Source: Aureobasidium sp. EXF-3400 (lineage: Eukaryota; Ascomycota; Dothideomycetes; Dothideales; Saccotheciaceae). From it: 64,000 bases of DNA. Numbering within the stretch: position 1 is the first letter of the stretch; every line of letters starts with the position of its first letter. Shown here in pieces: positions 54,001 to 62,673 of this stretch. The notes beneath the pieces were generated by a model, which did not search any database, had not been told where the DNA came from, and worked only from the letters and a program-made list of their open reading frames with translations. Both the position numbers and the translations under genes were made by a program. The stretch is from NCBI GenBank assembly GCA_024195585.1, contig SWBL01000045.1, positions 124,001-188,000 on the forward strand, given 5' to 3'.

Positions 54001-54110
54001 CTGGCTCTGCTGGATGTGGGAGTGCCGTTGTCTGAGTTGGAATAGTTTCCGCTGGCGCTGGTACTCCGGCGGTGGTGGCCGGGCACGAGTTTGTGCAATA
54101 CCTTCTTCAT
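51030..54110 (-). CDS. erdS: Ergosteryl-3-beta-O-L-aspartate synthase (AspRS-DUF2156 fusion)
   Basis: ErdS charges tRNA-Asp in its AspRS half and passes the aspartate to ergosterol in its DUF2156 (aminoacyl-tRNA transferase) half. The intronless product has 1026 aa from ATG 54110 (MKKVLHKLVPGHHRRSTSAS). Residues 1-160 are a basic Ser/Arg-rich extension ending in a Lys-rich helix. About 200-310 is an OB-fold tRNA-binding domain (DVGSWVTFRARVHMIRQIS). About 340-670 is the class IIb catalytic core: GFMEIHTPKLQGGATESGAS, AQSPQLAKQM, motif 2 VFRAENSNTHRHMTEYTG, and motif 3 GGGIGLERM with Arg643. About 690-1010 is DUF2156 (MELPSVEMLIANYGD, VPHQGYAITVGDPL, LWLLCGGDVEEVL). Fusion order and length match the fungal ErdS type rather than a free-standing AspRS. 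No ErdH-type hydrolase is recognised in the window. Confidence 0.93.
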   Translation of the reverse strand: MKKVLHKLVPGHHRRSTSASGNYSNSDNGTPTSSRASTDLSERPRASLDHGARPSAKARFASPRNSTSIDTRQSLDNSRASTDLSHRRQSRSTSHHRPTHSPLGAFRHKLRRGSSSSSSNDGRPLNALGEPMSKAQLRKRNKLLKKEEKHKKAEEHSAADRKLQQMTQARAEAEETGDMKTKYGVLPLNYYAPAQPANEKKINLLELSERDVGSWVTFRARVHMIRQISSRRVFVAFRQQTASIQGVLHEHAGVSLGMVYWAKHLKLESVVRVRAVVQEPKAKQGKITGCSIGNLEVSIHELHVEGSRTAPLPFNVAEAEVTREEAELTKNARQHIGDRTRLANRIVDLRTNTSQSIFRVQSGVSSFFREYLRGQGFMEIHTPKLQGGATESGASVFKVDYFGRPAFLAQSPQLAKQMCISADFGRVFEIGAVFRAENSNTHRHMTEYTGLDLEMAIDEHYHEVLRVLDGLFKFMFKSVYENYRHEIDTLKKHFPHEDLVWLDKTPVIPFAEGIRLLNDSGWRDDHGNPLPEDEDLGTRDEIQLGKVIKQVYGTDYYVLDKFPAGARPFYAMPDPNNPKITNSFDIFLRGQEILSGGQRIHDEKMLTKQMERLKMDPSTLDEYMQGFAWGAPPHGGGGIGLERMLMLLLSLGDIRHATLFPRDPKSLPARPVVKQLRHPEASTLHPPWEGQDRHAAGMELPSVEMLIANYGDASNTSWLEPRTEIWRDDATGAAVGFVPHQGYAITVGDPLCHKSQYARTIAGYLHYIKKERGIKPLWLLCGGDVEEVLSSHQFDWRTFSVAAEQRLDPGNNPAVHDHDIQRKIRHASKEGVKVHDYPLGTPVPAEIKQKIDGRVKDWLANRKGKQVHLTDVHPWQDEAHRQYHYTTDKDGQIAGFVIMAQLSPDHGWQVKFSLDFPGAPSGAIELLVMHALSQCAAGGATSVTFGGGASSKLTPGHNLKGTRIKVLSKAYHAIATELKLTAKSEFREKLGAQDDPIYVCYPPHGLGPGGVKAILTFFEDTDDGNN

Positions 54111-55228
54111 GGCTGAAAGCAAGCCCCGATTGTGATGGAGATGAGGGGAATGAAGGTGTGGAGAGAGGGAGAATAGACAAAGAGTTGGACAGAAGGGTGG
54201 ATTGAATGATTAGGACAAGAAGACGTGGTTCTCTGGTCGAGGGTTCAGGTCAGAGATTACCGTGGGGGAAACCTCACCACGCCCGACGTCATTTAAGCTT
54301 CGGTCCAAGCCTGCTCCTGCCTTAACACTGCGCTACAAGCATTTGCCTGTAATCGCTGCTCACTCCTGCCTATTACCGAGCCCCTATGGTGATCGTTGTA
54401 CTTGCATGCGTAAATGAGTCGTCATGCTCATCTATACCTAGTCATCGCAATTCCTGCTTCCTCCTCCCACCGGCGCCATCTCCTTCTTCCTGTGAGTCTT
54501 GTCCCACGGCCTTTCGCGGCTCTAAAGCGGCTACTTTAAACATCCGCTTCCAATTTCCAGCCCTTCGAGACTGCCTTTTTTGCTTCCCGCCATGCTTTTG
54601 TCTCGTTCCTGTGTGTACCTCACTGTGACCCTTATGCAATTTCATCGTTTCCTGTGATGTTCAGTCGCTTAGCGATGCATCAGATTGACTGCCAATCTTC
54701 TTGCCAACCTGCTTCAGCTGACTCCTGTTTGTTTGTGTCGCCCCACGATCGCGATTGCTTTTAGATTGTTGTCCCCAAAGCTCACACCGTGCACTTCAAA
54801 CAATGACGTATTGCTGACAACGAGTTCGATTTCCCTCGGGCTTTCCTCCTACTTTTGCGCTCTATTGTACGTTATCAGATCGTTTTGAAGAAAGCAGCCT
54901 CAAGATCCAAATCGATTGAGAAAGTTTAATCGATAAAGTATACGGACTCGCAAAATACAAATAGAGGCGCCACTCGAGCTTTTTGCTGAAAAGGTACGTC
55001 GCTGCCGACCGCATCCGGTTTTGTATTTATAGGCGGCTAGCGCAACACCCGCCATCCGTGAGCCAAATTCTCGATAGGCATCCCATCGAAATACAGGCAC
55101 TTGCGCCTCCAGATTCCACATCGACACTTTTCTCTTACGCGAGATTGAAACACGTTTGATCGTGAATACATACAGTCGTTAAAGAATTATCATCCTCCTC
55201 CACACATCACTATAGAGCATACTTCCAC
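54111..55228. other. Intergenic, 1.1 kb, upstream of erdS
   Basis: The left part must contain the erdS promoter; the right part is the 3' flank of the S28 peptidase gene. No gene, tRNA or repeat is recognised. Confidence 0.5.
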
Positions 55229-56940
55229 TCAGATAGGTCCCTGAGTGGCTGGCTTGTGGTAAGCTGCCTTGATCTGCTGCTCCAACTCCCATTCCAGCAT
55301 CCATTCTTGCACGAACTGGAGTTCCTGTCTCTGGGTATCGGCAACGGTCAATGGTGGAAGGGAAGCAGTGGTCTCGTTAGGGAACAAGCCATTCTCATCC
55401 CAGTGGTGGACGGCTCCTTCGATCAGGATGAAAGGCTGGCTCGCGGTAGAGTTGCGCTTCTTAGCACCTTGAGCGTATGCATGAGGAGTAGCAGGACGCC
55501 AAGGGTCAGCCGATCCATCGACAAAGGCAAGACGAGGATACGAAATGTCGTAGCCGCCGTACTTGTTGACCGCATCGACGTCGGAGGGGGTGGTGATGTT
55601 GAAGGCGTCAACACAGACAATGCTCTCATAGTCGAGATCAAGCAGGGACGAGACGATAGGCAGTTGACCTGGAGGTGCGTATCCGGTCTGCAGGTATCCC
55701 CACTCAGAGCAGTATTGGTATGCCCACGAGCGCCAGCTGTATGACGACAGGTCGTCTTGCTGGTAGACAGTCGAATTGTAGTTGCTGTAGCACTGGTCCT
55801 GGGTACTACCGCTCCTGGCACAGGGTGCCACAGCAGTGACATTTACATATCCAATGAAGTTGAGCATGCGGTTGACCAAAGTCTCTTCAACGGGGTACTT
55901 GGTTGTTTTGATGAGAGATTCAACAACAGGGCGAAGGGAAGATGTGCTAGGGTAGAGTGTTGCATCGGATGAGATGTTTTGACAATACTTTTCAAAAGCA
56001 GTACTTCCGACTTTCGGGTCCCAGTTGCGGTTTTGCCAGCTCTCGATTCCGCTTGACACCGTAGAGGCGAAGTCGGTGTCGTGGGTAACGTTCTCCAGGC
56101 CAAATGCAGTCTTGAGTTGCAGAGTGAGATCTGTCTGGTTCTTCTTGAGAATAGTGTCCACAATGTGGATGAGAGTCTTTTGTGTCGAGATGCACTTGGG
56201 AGGTGCGTTTTCGGCGATTGGAGTGAAGTAGTCATAATAATCGTAGATGGCCTTAGTTACGCCACTGCTAGAGATTGTTCCCCAGAAGACGTCCGGATAG
56301 ACGACTCTCAGGAAAGCGTTGAAAGCGCCTGCATAAGATCCACCGTATCCAAGGTATGCAGCAGATTCACTGGTAAGATCCAGATGCTCAAGGCCAGGGA
56401 AAACAATGTTTTTTGCAAAGTATGCCTCATCGGCAAGTGCTTGCTCGGTTGTTAAGAATCGAAGGTTCTTGGTAGATAGATCAGGTGTAGGGAAGGAAGT
56501 GCCATAGTAACGGTGTTCAAGCACGACACCGATACCATGAGTTGCTTGAGCCAGTTGAGCGAGGATACCCTTGACCAAATAAGGCAAGCGTCCTGAAGCA
56601 TCGGTCTCACCAGATTGGAGTACAATGACCGGTCCGCCAGGTTGGTAGTGCGATGCATCAAACCAATATCTCAAGTCAAAAGTGGCATTGCTGTGTGGTT
56701 CGTACTGAGAAGAGTTGTGAAAATGGTCCACAGGTACTGAGATGTTGTACTCCGGGTAGAGGTCTGCCGGATCGATGTCACGCTGAAGCACGCGTTAGCG
56801 ACTATGCTACAGCATACACCGTGGTGTTTTCTTGAGTAACATACCTTCTCCAGGCCTGAAACTGCTAGGTCACGCCTGTGCTGTCTGCTGCCCAGTGCAG
56901 CCACAAGTGGAAGCGCGTATAAGAATGGTAGAAGCTTCAT
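55229..56940 (-). CDS. Secreted serine peptidase, family S28
   Basis: Exon 1 (56845-56940) encodes MKLLPFLYALPLVAALGSRQ, a signal peptide, then a dibasic HRR site. After a 62-nt intron (GTATGT..TCAG) exon 2 (55229-56782) completes 549 aa. Family S28 enzymes (prolyl carboxypeptidase type) cut after proline. Visible features are GGPVIVLQSGETDASG, VVLEHRYYGTSFP and the nucleophile elbow LGYGGSYAGAF (Ser). The acid is Asp in FVDGSADPWRP and the base is His in IEGAVHHWDENG. Many N-x-S/T sites and even-numbered cysteines fit an extracellular glycoprotein. The elbow reads GGSYAG instead of the more usual GGSYGG. TATAAA-like sequence lies about 70 bp upstream of the start (minus strand). Confidence 0.92.
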
Positions 56941-57763
56941 CGTCACAGTTCGCAAACACGCAGACGGTTGTGGAAGTGATGAGAAGGAAGATGGACGACG
57001 CGAATGAATATAAATGCGGTGAGCAATTGAAGTCGTTCAAAGTCGCTCAAGTCGCGTCATAAACCTCCCCTCTTCTGCCTGCATGTTTGTTCGTAAAACA
57101 GGAAGGCCGATAACACTGATCGTCGGCCCGGGGGCACCTTCCATAACAGGCTGGCGATCACTTTAAGCCGAGCTTCATGGCCCCAACCACCACGAACAGC
57201 GACGGCAACGATACCAAAATCACCACCAGTCAAGGACGACTTAATGACACCAAATGGTAAAAGTGCAATATCGATGACCTGAACTCGTCTGGTCCCAGAT
57301 ACTGAGCAAAATTCCTTCCGCCCGTGTCCAACGCCAGGGTGCTATCTTCAGCATCAATTTACGAGTCTCAAAACTACGTCTTTGACCATTGAGACCGCTA
57401 TCATGCGTGCACTCAACCGAAAATACTACAAGACACTAGCTGTAGTCTATAAGTACTTATTGGAGGCTACAGTATTGCTGCTCATCGAGTATTCCGCTCG
57501 TATTACTGTCATCAGTGTTTTGATCATGGCTTCACCACGATTCTGTCTGAGCGACCGGCCCTTTGTGGAGACATATCCTGGATATCCTAAAGATACCAAG
57601 AACTTCAATTGATCGAGCGACTTTCTGGAGTCTTCACGATTGCTTCATGTGGTTCTTCTTCTAAGTTCTGAGGTGAGATCAGTTCCCTGATGGTCGACGA
57701 ATTTCAATCATGAATTTACAAGTAGATTATATTTATACACAATCAAAAGTGCTTCATATCTCA
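56941..57763. other. Intergenic, 820 bp, between S28 peptidase and tRNA-Phe
   Basis: Promoter of the peptidase gene on the left. A 76-codon frame at 57382-57612 (+) starts with ATG but shows no family resemblance. Nothing else is supported. Confidence 0.45.
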
Positions 57764-57869
57764 GCCGCTTTAGCTCATCTGGGAGAGCGCCAGACTGAAG
57801 TCAACTTCTGTCCTTCTTGTCCACGCAAGAGTATTCTGGAGGCACTGTGTTCGATCCACAGAAGCGGCA
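57764..57869 (+). tRNA. tRNA-Phe (GAA) with a 33-nt intron
   Basis: The cloverleaf is complete. The acceptor GCCGCTT (57764-57770) pairs with AAGCGGC (57862-57868), followed by discriminator A. The D stem is GCTC/GAGC. The anticodon stem CCAGA/TCTGG carries anticodon GAA at 57797-57799. The intron is 57801-57833, one base 3' of the anticodon as in nuclear tRNAs. The T arm is CTGTG-TTCGATC-CACAG, fully paired. The 3' CCA is not encoded, as expected for a nuclear gene. Confidence 0.96.
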
Positions 57870-58420
57870 TTGCTTTTGCTGTCAGTCGCGCTGTCACATC
57901 ACTTTTGCTGGTAAACTTTTTCCAAGCCATCCGTTCATCTCTGGTCAGCTCTGTTTCTACAGGAAACAGTGGTCGCAATGTTCTCGTACAAGCACATGTG
58001 GTTTCCGGTGTTCGCACCGAAATTTTGCACGGTAACGCTTTCGTCGGAGCCGACGGGGCGGAGTCTCACTGCTTTCGTCGAGCGCCGCTCGAGCGTCCGT
58101 CCGAGGCGGCATTCTCCAATTTGGATGTACCGCCATCCGATACCTTCATACCACACCCACATCCTTGTCTTCCGGTCAGGGTGAACAATACTTATAATCT
58201 CGTGTGCTCGTCAGGAAGAAGAAGCATCCATTCTCCACCGGTTTCTTGCTTCGTGCTATATATCACGCACTATCCATATCTGACACTCTCCTGTTACATT
58301 GAACTGTTACACTGCCCTGTAATCGTTCCATCGCTTATACCATCGCACGACCTGTTGTTCTACAACACCGCCCAGCAACAGGAACCCATTCTTTGACTCT
58401 TCCACAGACAACGAAACAAA
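57870..58420. other. Intergenic between tRNA-Phe and the DUF1479 gene
   Basis: 551 bp that include the tRNA 3' flank and the promoter/leader of the DUF1479 gene. No further gene is seen. Confidence 0.5.
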
Positions 58421-60118
58421 ATGCTGCGGACAATCCAAACCCTCAGAACACCATCCCGATTGTCCAAGCTCCGATGGTCAAACCAACTACGCACTGTTGC
58501 AACAGCTGCCAGCGGCAAGGCCGAGGGAACCATTGCAGACTCTTTCGCCTCTCTGTCCGGTCAACAGTTTGAAGCATTGGAGCCTCGATTCGCCAATGTT
58601 AAGGAAAACCTCATCCGAGGAAATGAGCAAGCCGTCAAAGCATCCTGGGACAGGCTGCTATTGACATTGAAGGATGAGGTACAGGAAATCAAGCGACTTG
58701 GCTCTTCAATTGTACCTCAAATCGACTTCAAAGACATTGATGCCCCTTCTGAGCACTTCGGCAGCGAATACAGAAAACGTGGTGTTGCAGTAATCAAAGG
58801 TGCAATTCCAGAAGCCGAGGCTTTGCAGATGAAGGAGGATTTAAGAGAGTACATCAAGGCAAACCCCCAGACGAAAAGTAAGCTTCAAGCTCCTCCACTC
58901 ACCACCTGTGTACTCGAGTAAGCAAGCTGACATGCCTCTCAGGCTTCTCATCGCAGGTATTCGAACTCTACTGGAGCAAATCACAAATTCGGGCAAGAGG
59001 TCATCCCAACCTGCTCAAAACACAACAGTTTCTGCTCAGCTTTTGGCACTCGAAAGACCCGAACGCACTGTTCTCGGACACACCGATCTCGTATTGTGAC
59101 AGGCTGCGCATGCGTGAGCCCGGTGATGCAAAGTTTGCACTTGGTGTACGTTCTCAGATACCGACCTTTAGTCGCTAAGATGGCGCTAACCATTTTGACA
59201 GCCGCACGTAGACGGTGGAAGTTGCGAGAGATGGGAAGAGACTGGTTACGGCAGAGGCAAAGTCTATCAGGATATCTGGCAAGGCAATTGGGAAAAATAC
59301 GACCCTTGGGAGTCGAGCAGCCGCTTGCCTGTAGAGTCAGATCTCTACCAAGGAGCCGGTGCCTGCAGTGCCTTCAGAGCAGCCCAAGGTTGGTTGAGCA
59401 TGTCTCACTGCAGCGCGTTCGAAGGCACTTTGCTTGTCAACCCACTACTCCAGCTTGCGACCGCATACTTCTTGCTCCGCCCCTTCTTCACTCCCAGAAG
59501 TGGCCCCTCGACTCAAGTATCGGTTAACGGAGCCTTCGAGGATGCCAACACCGATGAGTATCTCTCGCCAGACAACTGGAAGCTCGAGGACAGACCAAGC
59601 TCGTGGCTGCAGGGAGCCAACCTGGGACGTGGTCAGGAACTCAACGCATTCCTCCACCCTCACCTCAACTTGCCGGAGACCATGGTGCACATACCGAGAG
59701 TACAGCCTGGCGACTACGTAGTCTGGCACTGTGATGGTATTCATGCTGTCGACAAGATCCACGCCGGAAAGAAAGATTCGAGCGTACTCTATATCCCTGC
59801 GTGTCCGCTCACCGAGCGCAATGCTGAATATCTGGTCCGACAGAGAGACTGCTTCCTGAGAGGTAAAGCTTAGCGCGCAATATGCATAACAAGAGCCATG
59901 CTAACAACAGCCACACAGGCACTCCCTCACCCGACTTCCCTGGAGGCGTCGGCGAAAGCCAGCACATCGGTCGCGCGGTGCAAGAGGACATTTCGGCAGT
60001 TTCAGGAGTCAATGGTCTACGCGCCATGGGCTTGGAGAAGTTCGATGAGAACACTGGGCGCACCCCAGGAGAGAAGAAGGTCATGGCAAATGCGAACCGA
60101 ACTCTTGGTTTCAACTGA
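58421..60118 (+). CDS. DUF1479 family protein (2-oxoglutarate/Fe(II) oxygenase-like), probably mitochondrial
   Basis: Exons 58421-58877, 58943-59145, 59202-59862 and 59919-60118 with introns of 65, 56 and 56 nt give 506 aa. Residues 1-35 are Arg/Ser/Thr-rich without acidic residues (MLRTIQTLRTPSRLSKLRWS), a likely mitochondrial presequence. The core begins FGSEYRKRGVAVIKGAIPEA. The junctions restore FSSQVFELYWSKSQIRARGH and FALGPHVDGGSCERW. The HxD pair His222/Asp224 fits an iron site, and VWHCDGIHAVD may carry the distal His. Other family blocks are SDLYQGAGACSAFRAAQGWL, GTLLVNPLLQLATAYFLLRP and the C-terminal GTPSPDFPGGVGESQHIGR. The reaction is not known for this family. Confidence 0.9.
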
Positions 60119-61455
60119 GATGGCGCATGGTGTTGCGCGTCCTGCATAACGTACACAATAACAGCAATTTTACTACGCCTGCTTTTTGATGCCCGACGAG
60201 CGAGATTTGGAAATATGCTTCGATGTCGAGGTACCGATAATCCTATTGCGGTGATTGCGTTCTCATCCTTGTGCAAATTGTCAGACGACTGGACGGGATG
60301 TTGCTCTGCCTCTGGCAGTTTTAGATGAAGGTCCCCGAGGCGCCCGCCAAGATCATCTCACTGCCGACCCCCCTTCGGCATGACCTTCCGGACCCCACTC
60401 TCTTGCATCTCTGCTTCCATTTTCTCACAACTCGAACCATCGCACCTCAAAGCAAAGTCGCGTTGCTGTCATGTCCTTTCCACCAAGCTGTTACCGAAAT
60501 ACTCCGTACGTACCTTACCATCGAAAGGAATGATGCAATTTATAGACGCGGGAAAAAGTAAGCTTCCAATAGGCACCGCCCCCAAAGTTGTACATAACAC
60601 GCACAGTGCGACATTGCAACATCGACTCTTCTACTGTCATAACTCTAAGCCATGCTGTAAGTCTTGTATCCCGGCACGTTCACAACGAACAATGGCGGGT
60701 AGTATTCCCGATTGCGCCCTTGAATCCTTCGCTCAGCCTTCCATGTCTGCAGAACAGCACGGCCCCCTGATGCGCATGTGCATATGCTGCAACCTGAGGA
60801 AGCCATCCGACACCCTGGAATGATCACATATTCTTTGCTGAGCAATATGCGTGGTATCTCTGCATATCGCAAAGCCATTGGACAAACCGACTGCCCTTCC
60901 CGTTCCCGCTAGCCAACTGTACATATGGGCTTTTGTATAGACCGGTCAGCGGATCGACAGTACCCTGCTTCCATCAATTATTTGCAGCACCCCCACGACT
61001 CCATGAGCCCTTTCTGGTAGCAGAGGTGCTGTGCCGCAACCAAATCCCCGAAATGGACGCCGTTCTGTTTCGCGAAAAAGGCAGCCACTTGTCAGAACAT
61101 TGCATGTAGGTGGTTGGTGGGATCTGATTGGTCGTCACTGCCCCCGTCGACCCTTCTATAACCACCTTCTTTCTATATATGCTCCTGCCAGCCATATCCA
61201 AATGGTTTCTCTCCATCCTGTTCTCTCATTCGAATCTTCTGAATGTAATTTGATGTCCTACTTCCAAATTATTTACTTCACAGCTGTCTCTGTTGGCTTC
61301 CAGCTTGACGCTTCAGACCTTCGATTTCTACCACCACGCTAGCTGGCAGAGCAATTCACATACAGTCACAACAAACTTCAGCCTTCGAAACCTAACACTC
61401 CAATACACACGACCTTTACTCATTCAGGCTTCCCATCACGAGATATCGACTCCGT
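60119..61455. other. Intergenic, 1.3 kb, upstream of the zinc-finger gene
   Basis: It contains the promoter and leader of the C2H2 gene. One small frame (60325-60561, +) is listed separately with low confidence. Confidence 0.45.
60325..60561 (+). CDS. Possible small protein (78 aa), weak
   Basis: It starts with ATG. The sequence LPDPTLLHLCFHFLTTRTIA... is vaguely like an F-box helix pattern and ends NDAIYRRGKK. No start context, splice or family evidence supports it. It may be a remnant or chance. Confidence 0.18.
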   Translation: MKVPEAPAKIISLPTPLRHDLPDPTLLHLCFHFLTTRTIAPQSKVALLSCPFHQAVTEILRTYLTIERNDAIYRRGKK

Positions 61456-62673
61456 ATGATGGATATCATTGCACAGTCTGACTTTGTGGAACTTGGTATC
61501 GAAGATACATACTACCCAGATTTTGTTATCGACAAGCCTGCCGAAGCTCCCTCGATGCAAGACTCAGCATACTCTTCTCCCCGACCGTCCTCGTCATGGT
61601 TCACGTCGGAGACCATGAGTGACAGCTGTAGCAACACATGGTCTTCTCCCACGCCAAGCATCGCCTACTCGCCTTCTCCAAGACCAGACTTCGGTCATCA
61701 CTATTCTACGTGGTCGCAAGTCAATGCTGGGCATGGCATGCAGAACCAAGTCCAATGTCAGCCCAACGTATATGCATCCTACCGACAAGAGGCCATCCCC
61801 CAACCTTACTACCATCCCCAGTACTACCGACCTGGACCATCTGAGGAACAATCACTCGACACTCTTGGTATAGGAGGTTGGACCGATATCGAATACTCCC
61901 AGCCTCCTTGCGAGCAGATCCTTGAATCCTCATCCATAGCCGCCCCTGTCATCGTCTCCTCCGATGACTCGCCGAAGCAACATAGCTGCCCACTCATCAA
62001 GCAAGAAGAGCCCGCAGAACACCACTATCCTTGTCCCAACTCTTCGACAAGGAAGGAACAAGCCAACAAAGCAAAGACAGCATACCCTTGCCCTTTCCTC
62101 CCTTACGGCTGCCCGGCATCCTTCTCTTCCAAGAACGAATGGAAGCGCCACCTCAACACTCAACACCTTTCTCTCAGTACATACCGCTGCGACCTCTGCA
62201 TCCCCAAGCCAAGTTCCTCATCTTCGCCACAACAGACCAACGACTTCAATCGCAAAGATCTATTCATCCAACATCTACGCCGTATGCACTGCAAGACTTC
62301 ATCCGAGTCTACGTCAACAATCTCCAGCTTCAAAACAGCAAGATATGATTGCATCACCATACCCGATACACCTACATCACTAGCCAAACAAGCAGATCGC
62401 TGTTACATACCACCCCCTTCCCCTCCGGCATCTACGCAGTGCATCTTCTGCTGTCATACCTTCTCTGGCCCACAAGCTTGGATCTTGCGTACGGAACACA
62501 TCTCGCGTCACCTTGAGAGACTGCGTCGTGATGGACAAGATGTACCCAAAGTGGAGAAATGGAGAAGAGATATTGAGCTAGAGAGATGGTGCCTGGAGAG
62601 CGGTGTTTTGGTACTCCACCGTGGGAGAGACGGCAGAGGGAGTTTGCGAGTGAAGAGTGGCAGGAGAGTTTGA
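61456..62673 (+). CDS. C2H2 zinc-finger protein, probable transcription regulator
   Basis: 405 aa from ATG 61456 (a second ATG follows directly), no intron. Residues 1 to about 200 are Ser/Pro/Tyr/Gln-rich, typical of an activation region (SMQDSAYSSPRPSSSWFTSE, YASYRQEAIPQPYYHPQYYR). Three finger-like segments follow. The first is YPCPFLPYGCPASFSSKNEW with RHLNTQH. The second is YRCDLCIPKP...LFIQHLRRMH, with a long linker. The third is CIFCCHTFSGPQAWI with HISRHLERLR. The fingers have variable spacing and are not the canonical TGEKP-linked kind. The C-terminus is basic (RGRDGRGSLRVKSGRRV). It is likely nuclear; target genes are unknown. Confidence 0.82.
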   Translation: MMDIIAQSDFVELGIEDTYYPDFVIDKPAEAPSMQDSAYSSPRPSSSWFTSETMSDSCSNTWSSPTPSIAYSPSPRPDFGHHYSTWSQVNAGHGMQNQVQCQPNVYASYRQEAIPQPYYHPQYYRPGPSEEQSLDTLGIGGWTDIEYSQPPCEQILESSSIAAPVIVSSDDSPKQHSCPLIKQEEPAEHHYPCPNSSTRKEQANKAKTAYPCPFLPYGCPASFSSKNEWKRHLNTQHLSLSTYRCDLCIPKPSSSSSPQQTNDFNRKDLFIQHLRRMHCKTSSESTSTISSFKTARYDCITIPDTPTSLAKQADRCYIPPPSPPASTQCIFCCHTFSGPQAWILRTEHISRHLERLRRDGQDVPKVEKWRRDIELERWCLESGVLVLHRGRDGRGSLRVKSGRRV

